A program made the translations under genes and the position numbers. Below, piece by piece: positions 1-12,500 of a stretch of DNA of 64,000 nt. Every line of letters starts with the position of its first letter. The stretch's first letter is position 1. The DNA is taken from positions 124,001 through 188,000 of the forward strand of contig JAANDG010000004.1 in assembly GCA_036852015.1 (NCBI GenBank). The letters run 5' to 3'. The stretch comes from Pelodera strongyloides. Its lineage: Eukaryota; Nematoda; Chromadorea; Rhabditida; Rhabditidae. The notes beneath the pieces are model-generated. The model did not search any database. It saw only the letters and a program-made list of their open reading frames with translations, and was not told where the DNA came from.

Positions 1-216
1 GAGGAATCCAAGTGTAAGACACGCTACGTAGCCTTCATGAAGTAGTAAAATATGTTTTGTTAATATGTTGAGTAATTAACAAACCTTGGCGGGAAAAAAA
101 GAACGAGCTTCCAAAACGACGATGGCTTCGGTATACTGTTGCAATCGCATCCCACATTCCAGAAAGAGAAGTTTCATCCTCAAAATAGACAGCCGAAACG
201 AGAAGAAAACCATTGG

Positions 217-2290
217 AATATCACCCTAGTATCACGGATTCACACTTATCCTACAAAATTCCTACGGCTTCGCAACTGTGCCGCAGGAATATCACCCGAG
301 AGACACACACATGGATTAATTGATGTGACGAAAAATATTTAAGCTTCACGCTAATTATCCTACAAAATTCCTGCGGCTACGCAACTGTGCCACAGGAATA
401 TCACCCTAACTTACACACACATGGATTAATTGATGTGACGAAAAATATTTAAGACGTCACGCTAATTATCCTACAAAATTCCTGCGGCTACGCAACGGTG
501 CCGCAGGAATATCACCCTAACTTACACACACATGGATTAATTGATGTGACGAAAAATATTTAAGACGTCACGCTAATTATCCTACAAAATTCCTGCGGCT
601 ACGCAACTGTGCCACAGGAATATCACCCTAACTTACACACACATGGATTAATTGATGTGACGAAAAATATTTAAGACGTCACGCTAATTATCCTACAAAA
701 TTCCTGCGGCTACGCAACGGTGCCGCAGGAATATCACCCTAACTTACACACACTGGATTAATTGATGTGACGAAAATATTTAAGACGTCACGCTAATTAT
801 CCTACAAAATTCCTGCGGCTACGCAACTGTGCCGCAGGAATATCACCCTAACTTACACAACATGGTTAATTGATGTGACGAAAAATATTTAAGACGTCAC
901 GCTAATTATCCTACAAAATTCCTGCGGCTACGCAACTGTGCCGCAGGAATATCATCCTAACTTACACACACATGTATTAATTGATGTGACGAAATATTTA
1001 AGACGTCACGCTAATTATCCTACAAAATTCCTGCGGCTACGCAACTGTGCCACAGGAATATCACCCTAACTTACACACACATGGATTAATTGATGTGACG
1101 AAAAATCTTTAAGACTCACGCTAATTATCCTACAAAATTCCTGCGGCTACGCAACTGTGCCGCAGGAATATCACCCTAACTTACACACACATGGATTAAT
1201 TGATGTGACGAAAATATTTAAGCTCACGCTAATTATCCTACAAAATTCCTGCGGCTACGCAACGGTGCCGCAGGAATATCATCCTAACTTACACACACAT
1301 GGATTAATTGATGTGACGAAAAATATTTAAGACGTCACGCTAATTATCCTACAAAATTCCTGCGGCTACGCAACTGTGCCACAGGAATATCACCCTAACT
1401 TACACACACATGGATAAATTGATGGACGAAAAATATTTTAGACGTCACGCTAATTATCCTACAAAATTCCTGCGGCTACGCAACGGTGCCGCAGGAATAT
1501 CACCCTAACTTACACACACATGGATTAATTGATGTGACGAAAAATATTTAAGACGTCACGCTAATTATCCTACAAAATTCCTGCGGCTACGCAACTGTGC
1601 CACAGGAATATCACCCTAACTTACACACACATCGATTAATTGATGTGACGAAAAAAATTTAAGACGTCACGCTAACCTATTCCTAACAGGAATATCATCC
1701 TAACTTACACACACAACTTACACACACATGGATTAATTGATGTGACGAAAAATATTTAGACGTCACGCTAATTATCCTACAAAATTCCTGCGGCTACGCA
1801 ACGGTGCCGCAGGAATATCATCCGAACTTACACACACATGATTAATTGATGTGACGAAAAATATTTAAGACGTCACGCTAATTATCCTACAAAATTCCTG
1901 CGGCTACGCAACTGTGCCACAGGAATATCACCCTAACTTACACACACATGGATTAATTGATGTGACGAAAAATATTTAAGACGTCACGCTAATTATCCTA
2001 CAAAATTCCTGCGGCTACGCAACGGTGCCACAGGAATATCACCCTAACTTACACACACATGGATTAATTGATGTGACGAAAAATATTTAAGACGTCACGC
2101 TAATTATCCTACAAAATTCCTGCGGCTACGCAACTGTGCCACAGGAATATCACCCTAACTTACACACACATGGATTAATTGATGTGACGAAAAATATTTA
2201 AGACGTCACGCTAATTATCCTACAAAATTCCTGCGGCTACGCAACGGTGCCGCAGGAATATCACAGTAACTTACACTAACACGGTTTAAT
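217..2290. repeat. 111-bp satellite array, about 19 units
   Basis: Tandem units of about 111 bp; the marker TACAAAATTCCTGCGGC recurs near 250, 361, 472, 583, 694, 803, 910, 1020 and so on to about 2220. Each unit holds an inverted repeat (ATTCCTGCGGC ... GCCGCAGGAAT, about 11-bp stem) and a second one (GTGACG ... CGTCAC) around an A/T-rich spacer. Many neighbouring units alternate between two variants (AACTGTGCCACAGG and AACGGTGCCGCAGG), so much of the array is really a 222-bp dimer. One junction near 1670-1720 is rearranged. The outer edges are diffuse. Non-coding satellite is the most likely nature. Confidence 0.95.
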
Positions 2291-3189
2291 TGAATTATTT
2301 TCTTCTAATGTAATGTAATATAAAAATGTACGTTAGTTTACAAACATAAAATTTAACAGTTTACAAACATACATATTACTGTAAGGCTCACCGGACGTTT
2401 CAGACGATTTATTTCGATAAGATTGATATTCTGCACCGCGGTCCTCTTAATGTATATATGTATTCAGTTGAGCACTTCTTTGGACAGTAACCACAGAATT
2501 ACCTGAAAATGTCGGAATAAATAGTTTCCGCCGTGTTTACAGTTGTCACGTGGAACAGAATCGAAATTGGCATTCAACAAAATATTGAAAATTTCGATCG
2601 CGAAAGGTCAAACAGCGTCGTCGATTGCACTTCATTATCGATCGCATGGAATGAAAACGCGACAATTTCTCAATTTTGGACCCTACCATAATAAACTGAA
2701 CAGGTAGAAAACAAGCAGCTTATATGGGAATCTTATTCCATAAAACCCAGAACCACTGAAAAAAATGCAAAATTTGAAGGTCGCGGCAATTGTATTATTA
2801 AATGGGTCGAAAAAAGATGAGACGTGGAGCCTCATTGTGAGTGCGGGTCACAACTCCCGCACACACTCAATTTATGGGAAACAACATCTGTGGCCGCATG
2901 CACGAACAGCGGGAACCTCCCAGGGTGGGGAATTTGTCTCTGTGTGTTCCTGATTCGTGTGATCCCTCGCTTTCTCTCAACTCCCACTGGGAGGCTAGGA
3001 GCTTCCCGGCGCGTTCGTGCATACGCCAACTGTATTCCCTGAGGGTACTACTGTACTACGTACTACCTCCCTGTCCCTGTACAGAGCGGGACATGTGACT
3101 CGGAACCCGCTAAGACTCATGGCTTATACTGAAATTGAGGCAAAACATTTATAACACCACGCCGTTTTAGAAGCGATATTGAACCTTAT
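2291..3189. other. intergenic, no gene recognised
   Basis: AT-rich sequence, then a GC-richer stretch at about 2820-3100 that is open in several frames on both strands but has no codon pattern, domain or splice structure I recognise. A similar phrase (TATGGGAAACA.CATCTG) recurs near 3894, which suggests an old dispersed repeat. Confidence 0.4.
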
Positions 3190-3361
3190 TTAAAGCGAAA
3201 TGCTAGCCCCTTTGGAAAATTTGCATATGATAGGCAAATCCTATGTATCCTATGCTAATTTTGCGCGATCGTCCACGGCTATCGCGCAAAATTAGCATAG
3301 GATACATAGGATTTGCTTATCATATGCAAATTTTCCAAAGGAGCTGGCATTTCGCTTTAAG
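3190..3361. repeat. long near-perfect hairpin (foldback element)
   Basis: Two arms of about 79 bp are inverted copies with only about three mismatches, separated by an 11-base loop (CGTCCACGGCT, about 3270-3280). The ends read TAAAGCGAAATG ... CATTTCGCTTTA, resembling the termini of the MITE family found elsewhere in this window. The arms contain ATTTGCATATGATA. Transcription would give a long RNA hairpin. It may be a young foldback transposon or a hairpin-RNA locus; the sequence alone does not decide. Confidence 0.9.
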
Positions 3362-4328
3362 AAAAACTTGCATAGAAATAGAATACTCGCAAATACGTTA
3401 CATATAAGGAAATTAGATTAGAAATTAGAAAGAGACATGTAACTAAATGAAAGTAAAGCTGCTTTTAAAATTTTGCGTATGTTAGAAATATCATATGAAA
3501 AGTGTTTTAGTTTGTAAAAATGGGTTCCACTACTCCTGAAACGTTATTTGTTTAACTTATAATGGTTAGCTGCACCGAGACAACAAGAGGCCTAAAGGTA
3601 CAAAATATACAAAACTATTTGACAATATCCTATGATCTAGGCATCCAGGGAATCAATCAATATGAGAGTGGTCATGGGCAGAGTCTCCGCTGGGCGCATT
3701 CACACAATGCGAATACAAGCGAACATCATAGCAAGGCTTAATTCGAAACGGATTAATATATAGCGCGCAAAGCTCTAACGAGGATATATATGAGTCGCAA
3801 AAGGGGGGGGGGGGCGGAGTGTCACCTCCGGTCAAGTCTCCCGCGCTTACTCTGGGCGGAGTCCTAGGGTCAAATCTCCCGCGCATACACTATGTATGGG
3901 AAACACATCTGAATATGTGGGGCAGCTATTTTCGCACCGGGACAGGGGTTGTGTGTGGACTTTGGCATTTTCTCATAAACTCATATAAATAATTAACTGA
4001 AATACGTTGATAATTAAATGTAAAAAAACTTCACTAATTAGAAACACTGCTTAGCTTACGGTAACGTGAGGATATGATTTTTCACTAAAATAGGCGCGTT
4101 CGAAAAATCTTGCGAACGCATGGTTATTGGCTCCGCCTCCTCGGTGCAAATTTTCATTTTGTGCACGCATGCATTCTACATGCTATATAGTTTGTTTTGT
4201 CTGTTTTTATTGCATAATTGGTGTGTTTGTGGGAATATACCTTTGCCCTTTTCGGTTTATCTCAATCGAGTTTCATACGTAACAATAGACCTTCTAAATA
4301 ACCTACCGGTTTGTTGGAATTTGTTTTA
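3362..4328. other. intergenic / upstream region of the MYST gene
   Basis: No coding exon recognised. It contains a run of G at about 3800-3814 and otherwise AT-rich DNA. The promoter of the acetyltransferase gene should lie here, but I see no clear core element. Confidence 0.4.
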
Positions 4329-4344
4329 GAAAGTTTCCCCGTAT

Positions 4345-7300
4345 ATGCCCCTGCTTCTCGAGGAGCATTTTGCCGAGGGGAGTGATTGCCTCTGTCGCGA
4401 CCAGTTTAACACTTGGAGGCCTGCTGTTATTCTGGTCAAAAGGGGCAATGAAAATTCGAAAACTGAAGTCTTCGTCCACTTCTTAAATAAGGATCGTCGT
4501 TGGGACAGGTAACTTGCTATATTATATGAACACTTTATTGCGTAAACCGAGGTAATGCGAGAAAAAAAAACAAATAACAAGATAGAAGGACAAGAATAAC
4601 AACGACGACAACAATATTGCTCCCTGGGAATGGGGGTCACTGTGTAAAATATTACGCATCAACCATCCCCAGATAGATTATCACTGGCAAAGTACGTTTC
4701 GACCCTCAGCTAAGCGGCTGCCTCCAAATTTACGCTTCGAAATACCTGAATTTGTAAATTTAAATTCCATCATATCCCATCCTAGTATGTCCCTGAGTTC
4801 CTGTGTTTCAGGTGGACTACAATTGATCAGCTGCGCTTACCGAAGAGCGTAAACAAAGGAAGGCGCAAAGGTACAGATTGTCTCAGTCGTGAATCGTATA
4901 ACATTATTTACGTAAACTTTTACGTGTCCCACGACATTATTTACGTAAACTTTTACTTGTCCCACGACCGTTTGTTTATTCTTGAAGTAGCAAACAGTTC
5001 AATTTTTGTTACGTTCTTACTTCATTCAGCAGACGATGATTCACCTTCACAAGAAAATCGCAAGCGACTTAGAAGGCACAGTGAAGGAACGTGTCCGTTG
5101 GCGGAGAATTTCATGGAGAAGGCCAGACTGATGCCCCACGAACAACATGAAAAGGTTGGAGTTACTATATATCATTTTAATTCAACACTTTGATGTGATT
5201 TGATGTCAGTTGATAGTTTCATTGTAGTCCTTTTTTATGCAGTTGCGTATGCATATATGCATATTATATTATAATATAATATATATGTATATATTCTTTC
5301 CAGCGGACTCGAATTAAGTACATGGATTATGTACATTATGGGGAGTACGAAATGCAAACATGGTGAGTCGTTTGTCATATACTGCGCTGGTATGGGATCT
5401 GATTTTGAAATTTTGAAAGGGCGTTACAGCAGCCGGATTTTGCAGCGTATTTCTAACGTTAATTGTGATACGTGTAGTACAATACATTTTCAGGTACTAT
5501 TCACCATATCCCGAACACTATGAACAGCTTCGGAAACTGTACGTTTGTGACCGTTGTATGCTCTACTTTGACACCGAGACATCCTATCGAGTTCATGCCG
5601 TATGTTCCTTCCTTTTTATTAGTTGTAAATGCGGTTTTTTTAATACTTAGTCGTAAGTAGCTAATATGTTTAATAAGTATGAAGTATGATAACTGTTGTG
5701 CTTCTTGTCTGAAGTTGCTTATGAATTCTGATCCTTTTTTATTTTTCTTTGAAATCGAAACAGGGAAATTGTTACACTGTTTATGACATGTTTCCTTTTG
5801 TAAGTTGTTTATTAATTAAGTACGTTTAGGGTCTCTGTCGAACTAACAACCCCCCAGGGCGCCGTATTTATAAAGATGGAAATATTGTCGTTTATGAACT
5901 GGATGGAGAAGCCACACAGACGATAAAGGTTGGGTTTGAGGTTATATCATTGTTTCATGACGTAACTTGAATTTAAGTGCGACGACGGGGCGATAACCGG
6001 CTGTAACATACAGAGTAGTTGGAGTTCTATCATCAAAACTCAGCGCTCACCTCAGAGTAGGTACTCTCTCCATGGGGTATATCCGTAGTTACAGTAGACA
6101 CGCGTTGAGCCTGCCCTGCGGACTCCAGGAATTTATTCCTTTAAAGCGAAATACGGGCCGGTTTTTGAAACGCATCTCAAGTACTGGCATTCCTATGCAT
6201 TTATGCAACATGGGGTCTAGTTTTATTCTAATTCTTGCTCGTTTGCATATGTTGCATAAGAAAGCAGGCTACGCAATGCGTTTCAAAAACCGGCCAGTAT
6301 TTGGTATTTCGCTTTAAAATTAAACCCTAATTTAGCTCTTTTGTCAATGTCTCTGCCTGTTCGCCAAACTTTTCTTGGACCACAAGACAATTTACTTTGA
6401 CGTCCACGAGTATTTGTTCTACGTTTTGTGTAAGTTTCGGATTTGATTTCTTGATTTTTTGTAGGTTTTTTTCTACGCATGTTGTGATTGTCAGTGACTT
6501 AGTCTGCAAGGATTAGGAGCTTAGTTATGTACTATAATTTTTGTAAAGAAAAGAAAAACATTAGCGAATGATAATTTAATTAATAGTTCTAACCAAACCA
6601 TTGCAATTGCAGCAATTTCGTCGGGAAATCTTATAGTTTCCCGAAATTCTGTCTACTTATGATACGTTTCCGATATATTTCTGGTAGCACTCCCGTGACG
6701 GTGTTATATGTTGGGTGCTAGCTCAAAACCACCTTCCAAATTTATACAATATGCTAATTTCGAACGTGGTTTCATCGGTCAGTTCGTCAACGAGTCTCTA
6801 ACTCTGATTATTATTATTTTGCAGGTGAAATGGATCCTCAATCGGGAGTCTGTTCCCCAGTTGGCTACTTTTCGAAGCAAAAGAATGAACTCAATCACAA
6901 CCTTTCATGCTTGTTGATCTTTCCACCCTTCCTCCGCAAGGGATATGGACAACTGCTCATCCAGCTAAGTGAGTTTTTTCGATAGTTTAATGCGGTATAA
7001 CACCCGTTTTTTAAAAACTTTAGTAGCTATCTCCCGCTGTAGTCTGTGCAAATGCCTGCGAGAGCCTGCGCGATTTTGTAGCCTAATTTTGGTGCAACAT
7101 ATTCGAATTTGGCATTGGGTTTCCAACCTGAAAATGTTTTTTTTTGTTGTTGGTGATTTTTTATTTTTGTTGTTGGTGATTTTTAATTTTAATTTCTCCT
7201 TTCACCTTATGCAGGCTACGAGTTGTCTCGTCGCGAAGCAGTGCTTGCTGGTCCCGAGAAGCCGCTATCAGATTTGGGAAAGAAGATGTATGTTTATTTT

Positions 7301-8567
7301 TTTTGTAATTTGTAATGTTTGTTTCATCGACTTTGCTTAATTGATACGTTATGATTCGAACAATCATATCACATTTATGGGCACCCGGTCACCGTAATGT
7401 GTGCTTTGAATTGAACTTCCAAGTTCGGACTAAAATATTGCTCTATTTCAGCTATTTATCGTATTGGTCGTATAAAATTGTGTCGGAGCTGAGTCAGTTG
7501 ATGGATCGACAGACGACGACCATAAGTGCATTGAGCCAGCACACAGGTATTTACTATTTTCGAAAAGTGGTGTATTCACTTTTTATTGTTTAAGTTTGGT
7601 TATATTTAGTGCTTGCCATTTAGTTCAAGCTATTGTTTGGTATCCATTTATCCATATCTGTGCTGTGCGTCTGTGCGTAGTATTGGCGGCATTGATATTG
7701 CGTTGAATAATTTTGATATAGTAGTATGTTATTGTTACCATTCCTATTCCTTTGTTCTTGAAGTTTAGGACGTGAGCATAGCTTGACTATTGAGTTTGAT
7801 CTTGTTGTGAGGTCGTTGAAACGTTGAACTGCGTATCCTGATTTTTTTCCTTCGTTAGCGACGCTTCCGGTAGGTTCATTCAAGCTTTATTTTTAGCCTG
7901 TCAAAAACCCAAACCATTCGTAATCGTAATAGTTTCTTTATTATAGGTATTTGTGCGGAAGACCTGCTCTTTGCTTTGGATGAGATGAAGCTTTTTATGA
8001 CATCAAGTGCGGATCCGGGACTAAAGGTTCTTTTATTTAAGTTTGATTTATTTTTGTTTTTTTTTACTTACGTTGATTTTATTTACGTTTTATTTACGAT
8101 CTTTTATCTTTCTCTATTATGTAGATGTTAGTGATTCCTGACTTGAGCGGGGTACGGTACGTAGATACGTTTTTTGTGACTGTGAAGAATCACCACAAGA
8201 AAACATCATGTATTCATGTATTCCTGAGGACTGTTTAATATTCTTTTAAATTTTAAATGTCCATTATGTTTCATTAAATGTCATCATTATGCCTTTTGCT
8301 TGTTTATCACTTCTTTTCAGTGTTTACGAATTTGCGGTTCGGAGGCAAGTTTATATGTTGATGGGCTGATCTTGATGGGCTGATCTTTTATCCCATACCC
8401 ATACGTAATATAATCAATGATTTATTGTTTATATTTAGTGTGTGACCGTGGCAGATCTAGAACAACTGAGGACTACGGTAGCCAAACAGCCTTCGAGACT
8501 TTTGAACCAACGATGCCTTCGCTGGAAACCGAAGCCGCGAGAGTTGGATGATACGCTGAGGAGCTGA
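4345..8567 (+). CDS. MYST-family histone acetyltransferase (KAT5/KAT8 type)
   Basis: Thirteen exons join in frame to about 416 residues: 4345-4508, 4812-4870, 5033-5154, 5304-5362, 5494-5599, 5830-5928, 6336-6429, 6825-6968, 7215-7287, 7452-7546, 7947-8026, 8125-8151, 8439-8567. Residues about 15-65 form a Tudor-knot/chromo-like barrel ([10 protein letters not shown] ... VFVHF ... [10 protein letters not shown]). The MYST zinc finger is C153-X2-C156-X12-H169-X3-C173. The catalytic core follows, with C263, the acetyl-CoA loop RKGYG (272-276) and E297, 34 residues after the cysteine as in the family. The C-terminus has the usual CLRW motif. Known MYST enzymes acetylate nucleosomal histones, usually H4, in MOF or Tip60 complexes; which one this is I cannot tell. 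The ATG lies 15 bases after a TTGTTTTAG acceptor, which suggests spliced-leader trans-splicing. Exon 3 could start three bases earlier. The junctions around the 27-nt exon 12 are the least certain. Confidence 0.9.
6139..6318. repeat. MITE family A copy
   Basis: Inverted-repeat element in HAT intron 6. Termini are TTTAAAGCGAAATACGGGCC at the left and CCGGCCAGTATTTGG...GCTTTAAA at the right. The inner TIR is TTTTTGAAACGCAT, and the interior carries ATTCCTATGCATTTATGC and its inverse. Confidence 0.85.
6718..6782. repeat. short hairpin-like repeat
   Basis: AGCTCAAAACCACCTTCC ... CGAACGTGGTTTCATC with AATTTATACAATATGCTAATTT between. A related pattern (GAACCACC, AATATTGCATAAATTT, GAACCACCTCC) occurs near 16232-16295, so this is probably a small dispersed repeat. 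Confidence 0.4.
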
Positions 8568-9556
8568 CGATATTGCGAACTGCGAGCGAACTTGAAGTCT
8601 GTACCCGTACCGTGAGTTGGGCCTTTTATGAAATGAAAGCGTCGAGTTACGACATCTGCACACGAGTAAAAAAAAATATATATATATTTTATGTTAAAGA
8701 AAGTTAGCTAAAGTTAAAGTTACAATGTTTTCTAAAGCTGAAGTGTATTTTTCTTCTGTAGTGCTTCAGCGTAATCTTCATTTAGGTATGGTTTTACCAT
8801 TTATAGTCTTACCTCTTATCGTTAGATTTTGTTCCAATTTTAGTAAATGTTGACCGAAGTGAGCATATACATACACTAGATATATTATATTGAATATATT
8901 ATAGATCGATAGAACTCGGTAAAACAACATGATTGATTTTTTTTATGTATGTATGAAATAAGGCTTAGGCTTAGGCTAATATCCATTCCCATGTGATCTC
9001 CAATTCTTTCTCCACACTAATTGCTGTTTTTTTGTATATAATTAATTCGTTACGAGGTACACTTTTGTATGGGAATTATTAGCTTGTTTTCGTATTTGCG
9101 CTCCCCTTTGTTTGCTTCTTTAGCGTGTCTGTTGTGGGTAGAGTTGGTGTTATATTCGACAATTTTTTCTTTTTTTTTTGGATCGGTGAATCGTAACTCA
9201 TGATATTGCCCATTGTATATATTGTTTCATAATGTTCTCTATTACTAATAAGTACATACATATTCACGGTTTTGCTAATAAATTTTTATTTTTAAGTGGT
9301 CGTTTATTGTTTTGTTTGACGTTCATTGACGTCCATTTGTTGAATACTTGAAGTTTGTAGATATACTGGATTCTTGCCTTGGTGTTTATTTTGATTTGAT
9401 AGTTCCCGATTTGTGCTTTTGGTAAAATGTACATTGAAATTATGTATTTTGTTAATTCAGTGTTTATTAAAATAGCCAACTCCCAATAGAGATTTTCGGC
9501 CTGGTTTGTCTTGTTGTGTATTATTTTGATGTGCTTGGATTTGGAAAATTATTTCA
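8568..9556 (+). other. intergenic between MYST gene and RNA-binding gene
   Basis: AT-rich, no exon recognised. It includes the presumed 3' UTR of the acetyltransferase gene (an AATAAA lies near 9278). It ends in AAATTATTTCAG (9545-9556), which fits a trans-splice acceptor for the next gene, whose ATG is at 9592. The nearly 1-kb spacing is larger than usual for nematode operon partners. Confidence 0.5.
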
Positions 9557-9591
9557 GGTGGTTGACCTGGTCTATCAACCCAAGTTTACTT

Positions 9592-12500
9592 ATGGAAAGT
9601 AGTGTGGATACGGTGGATGCGTCGATTGACGACGCTAATGAGAAGGTATGCGAGGAGGTTCTATTGAAAAACTTTGTTAGTAGGTAAGGATGTAATGGCC
9701 TGAGTTGGTGGGGAAGAGCGTTGAGTTTGACTTGGTTAGTGAGAAAGTAAATTCCTTTGTTGGTGTATGAGAATTGCGGATACTTAGTATTGCATGCAAT
9801 GATTCTATTAGTATGTGTTCCTATTGATTTGCCCGGCTTTCCATACGCCTCTAAACATGGACTTCTTTCAGTCTATTGATGCGCCAGAAGCGTCTTCGAG
9901 TGCCGAAGGTGAAGCAGTGACAAAGTATGAGGGTGGGTTAAACTGATGCTCCTTTCCTTTGACTCCGTTTATGTTTCCGTAGTTTAAGTCTGGGGTTACG
10001 GTACCTCATAGCTGGGATGTTGTTGGTGTGACGGTAGTTCGCAGGTATGGGCACGTTACTACTGTACTCTAGTAATGTACTATATCCTTAGCTGTATGTT
10101 GCGAAAGTTTACGGGTAGACAAACGTGCGAACGGTTCTGGACCAACTGCAAAAAGAAAACATGCCACATGCCTGCAAAAAAACTGCAAAACTGAAATCAG
10201 AATATCATGATGGAAGCAGTTTTTGTCTGAGGGAAATGGAAAGTTAGCGGAAGTTCCTTCTTTTCTCGAAATTGAAAATCTAATGTTTCTTGTAATGTAA
10301 ACAAGATTTTACCTAGTTTGTGGTGCGCAGCGATTGCGTCTGTTACAAGGGAAGGGGGTAATATTTTAACTGTTTTGATCGCTCGCTGAATATATTGAGT
10401 TTGTTTCCAGAATCACATACAGTCGATGATTCAATGAATCCGGAACCCAGTACAAATGGGAATGGAGCGGAAGAATCTGCTGATGGAGTAGCCGTGGAGG
10501 CTGGTGTTATGGGCACTGAATCTGATGAAGGTTAGTCTAGTCCTATCCGGAATCGTACCCGCCCGCGTCTATTGATTGTGGGTCCTCTACCACTGCGCCA
10601 CTCACCTTCCCGTACTGTTGATAATTGCCCTCGTTCGTAATTGGCACATTATACAAGGTTTCTTGTGTTTTCTTCTCGGTTGTAGTTGTAGTTGTTTATG
10701 TCATAACATAGCTGTATAGCCTAAGCCACTCGTCGAGCTAACAGTTAAGCACCTCCGGCTCCGAGATTGAGATAATCATATTAAGCATGTCAGGTTCGGA
10801 AATTGTTCTCAGGTGTACCAATACCATTATTGTGCCTGAAGCCTGAACTATTGTTTTGCTTTATTCATCTTGTGCACTTTTAGTTGACGCCGAAGTTAAA
10901 CTGGAAGAAGAGTCGACGGAGAGTGCTTCGGTTGATGTTGCTGCTGAAGCAACAACCAACTCAGTCCCCGAGGACGAGGAGTACTCCAAGAGTGCAGAAA
11001 CGAATCTGTCGGAACACAAGCATTTTAGGGTGAGCCGATTTTGCTCATTGTTTCTGTGTTTGGGCATTATTCCCTATCCAGACTCTTGTTGATTTTGAAC
11101 CTTTTTTTATGTTTGTTTGTCGACACAGTGGACACAACTCTGTTCCTATCTATCATTGTATATCGTTTTGTTTTTCAGACTGCAGATCCAAATTCCGCAC
11201 TCGTGAAGAGTTTTACGATAAAAGGCCTCACACAACCGGGCGGATGGCGAGGTTCAGATGATGTATGTTTATGTTAATTTTTTTTTTAATCTGTCATGCA
11301 CATTGTTTTTAAGATTCTGTGATGCATCCTGCTTCCTATTGAAGCGGAAACGACATGTGATTATGATGTGTGGCTTGTTTTATCCGGGAATTTTGCTTTT
11401 ATTATATGGGGTTAGTGGTGTTGTCTGGGATAGCCCCGCGTCATATCGCTTTAAAGCGAAATACCGGCCGGTTTTTGAAACGCATCGCGGACAACTGCAT
11501 TCTTATGTATTTATGCTACGTGGGGTCGAATTGGGTCTATTTTTTATGCTAAATTATTCTCATTTGCATATGACGCATAAGAATGTTGGTGTATCCGATT
11601 GCGTTTCAAAAACCGGCCGGTATTTCGCAATTTCGCCTTAACCTCCAAAGCGATCAATTTGAATTCGGTGTGTGGTTGTTTTTGTTGTAATCAAATTTTC
11701 AGCTCTTTTCCATATTCACGATGTCGGCGTCATTCTCTCTCGACTTTCCACCGCCTCCAGAAGGAAGTAACCAGAAACAGGGCACTGCTTCACTCATATT
11801 TAAGGATGCCGACGATGCTAGAGCTGCATATAAGGTACGGTGGTCTTTAGAGAGAGAGAGGGGGGGGAGAGAGCGTTATCAGGTCTTTTACTCTTGTGTT
11901 TCTGATGTTCGGGTACTATTGGCATATGACCCGTCCTTGTATGCTACGTGTGCTGTGAAGAGTGGTCCTCTTTTAAGTAGTACAGAAAACTTCAACTCGT
12001 TTTCGTGCACGTATGCATAATTGTCTTTGCTGACTATGTTTCTGGAATCGCCATCCCACAGAAATTTGATTTAGAAAGCAGAGCATATCATCATTTACAA
12101 GAAACGATTGTTATTGGAAGCGCATCCCGACTTTTGTGGGTTTTATTTGTTTTCTTTGCGATTTTGTGGATGAGTGGTTTAGTACACTCTATGCAATTTT
12201 ACTTGTGACTAAATGACTAAACACGTATGTTTTTGGCTGACATATGCCTTTCGTTTGTGTACATATATGTACTATGCAATGCACACCTTTTGGTGTATTT
12301 AATAAATAAGTATATTGTCCAGACAGGTCCTTTGAATTCACGCTTTAAGCTCCTTTTCTGATCTAACAAGGACGTGATCAGAGACGTATCCCATAAGGTA
12401 TACATAATTATAGGTTATGGCTTTTCGTTTCAGTCCTCCCATTTTTCCCGCAAGAAGCCCTATTCAACGTTTCGAATGATCCGTCGACTAGGGAAAGGAC

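Noticed and set aside
217..2290. CRISPR-like regular repeats
   Set aside because: The repeated unit is contiguous 111-bp satellite with no unique spacers, and the window is eukaryotic.
12322..12396. Exon after the acceptor at 12321
   Set aside because: All three frames contain stops shortly after the AG, so it cannot be an internal coding exon as a whole.
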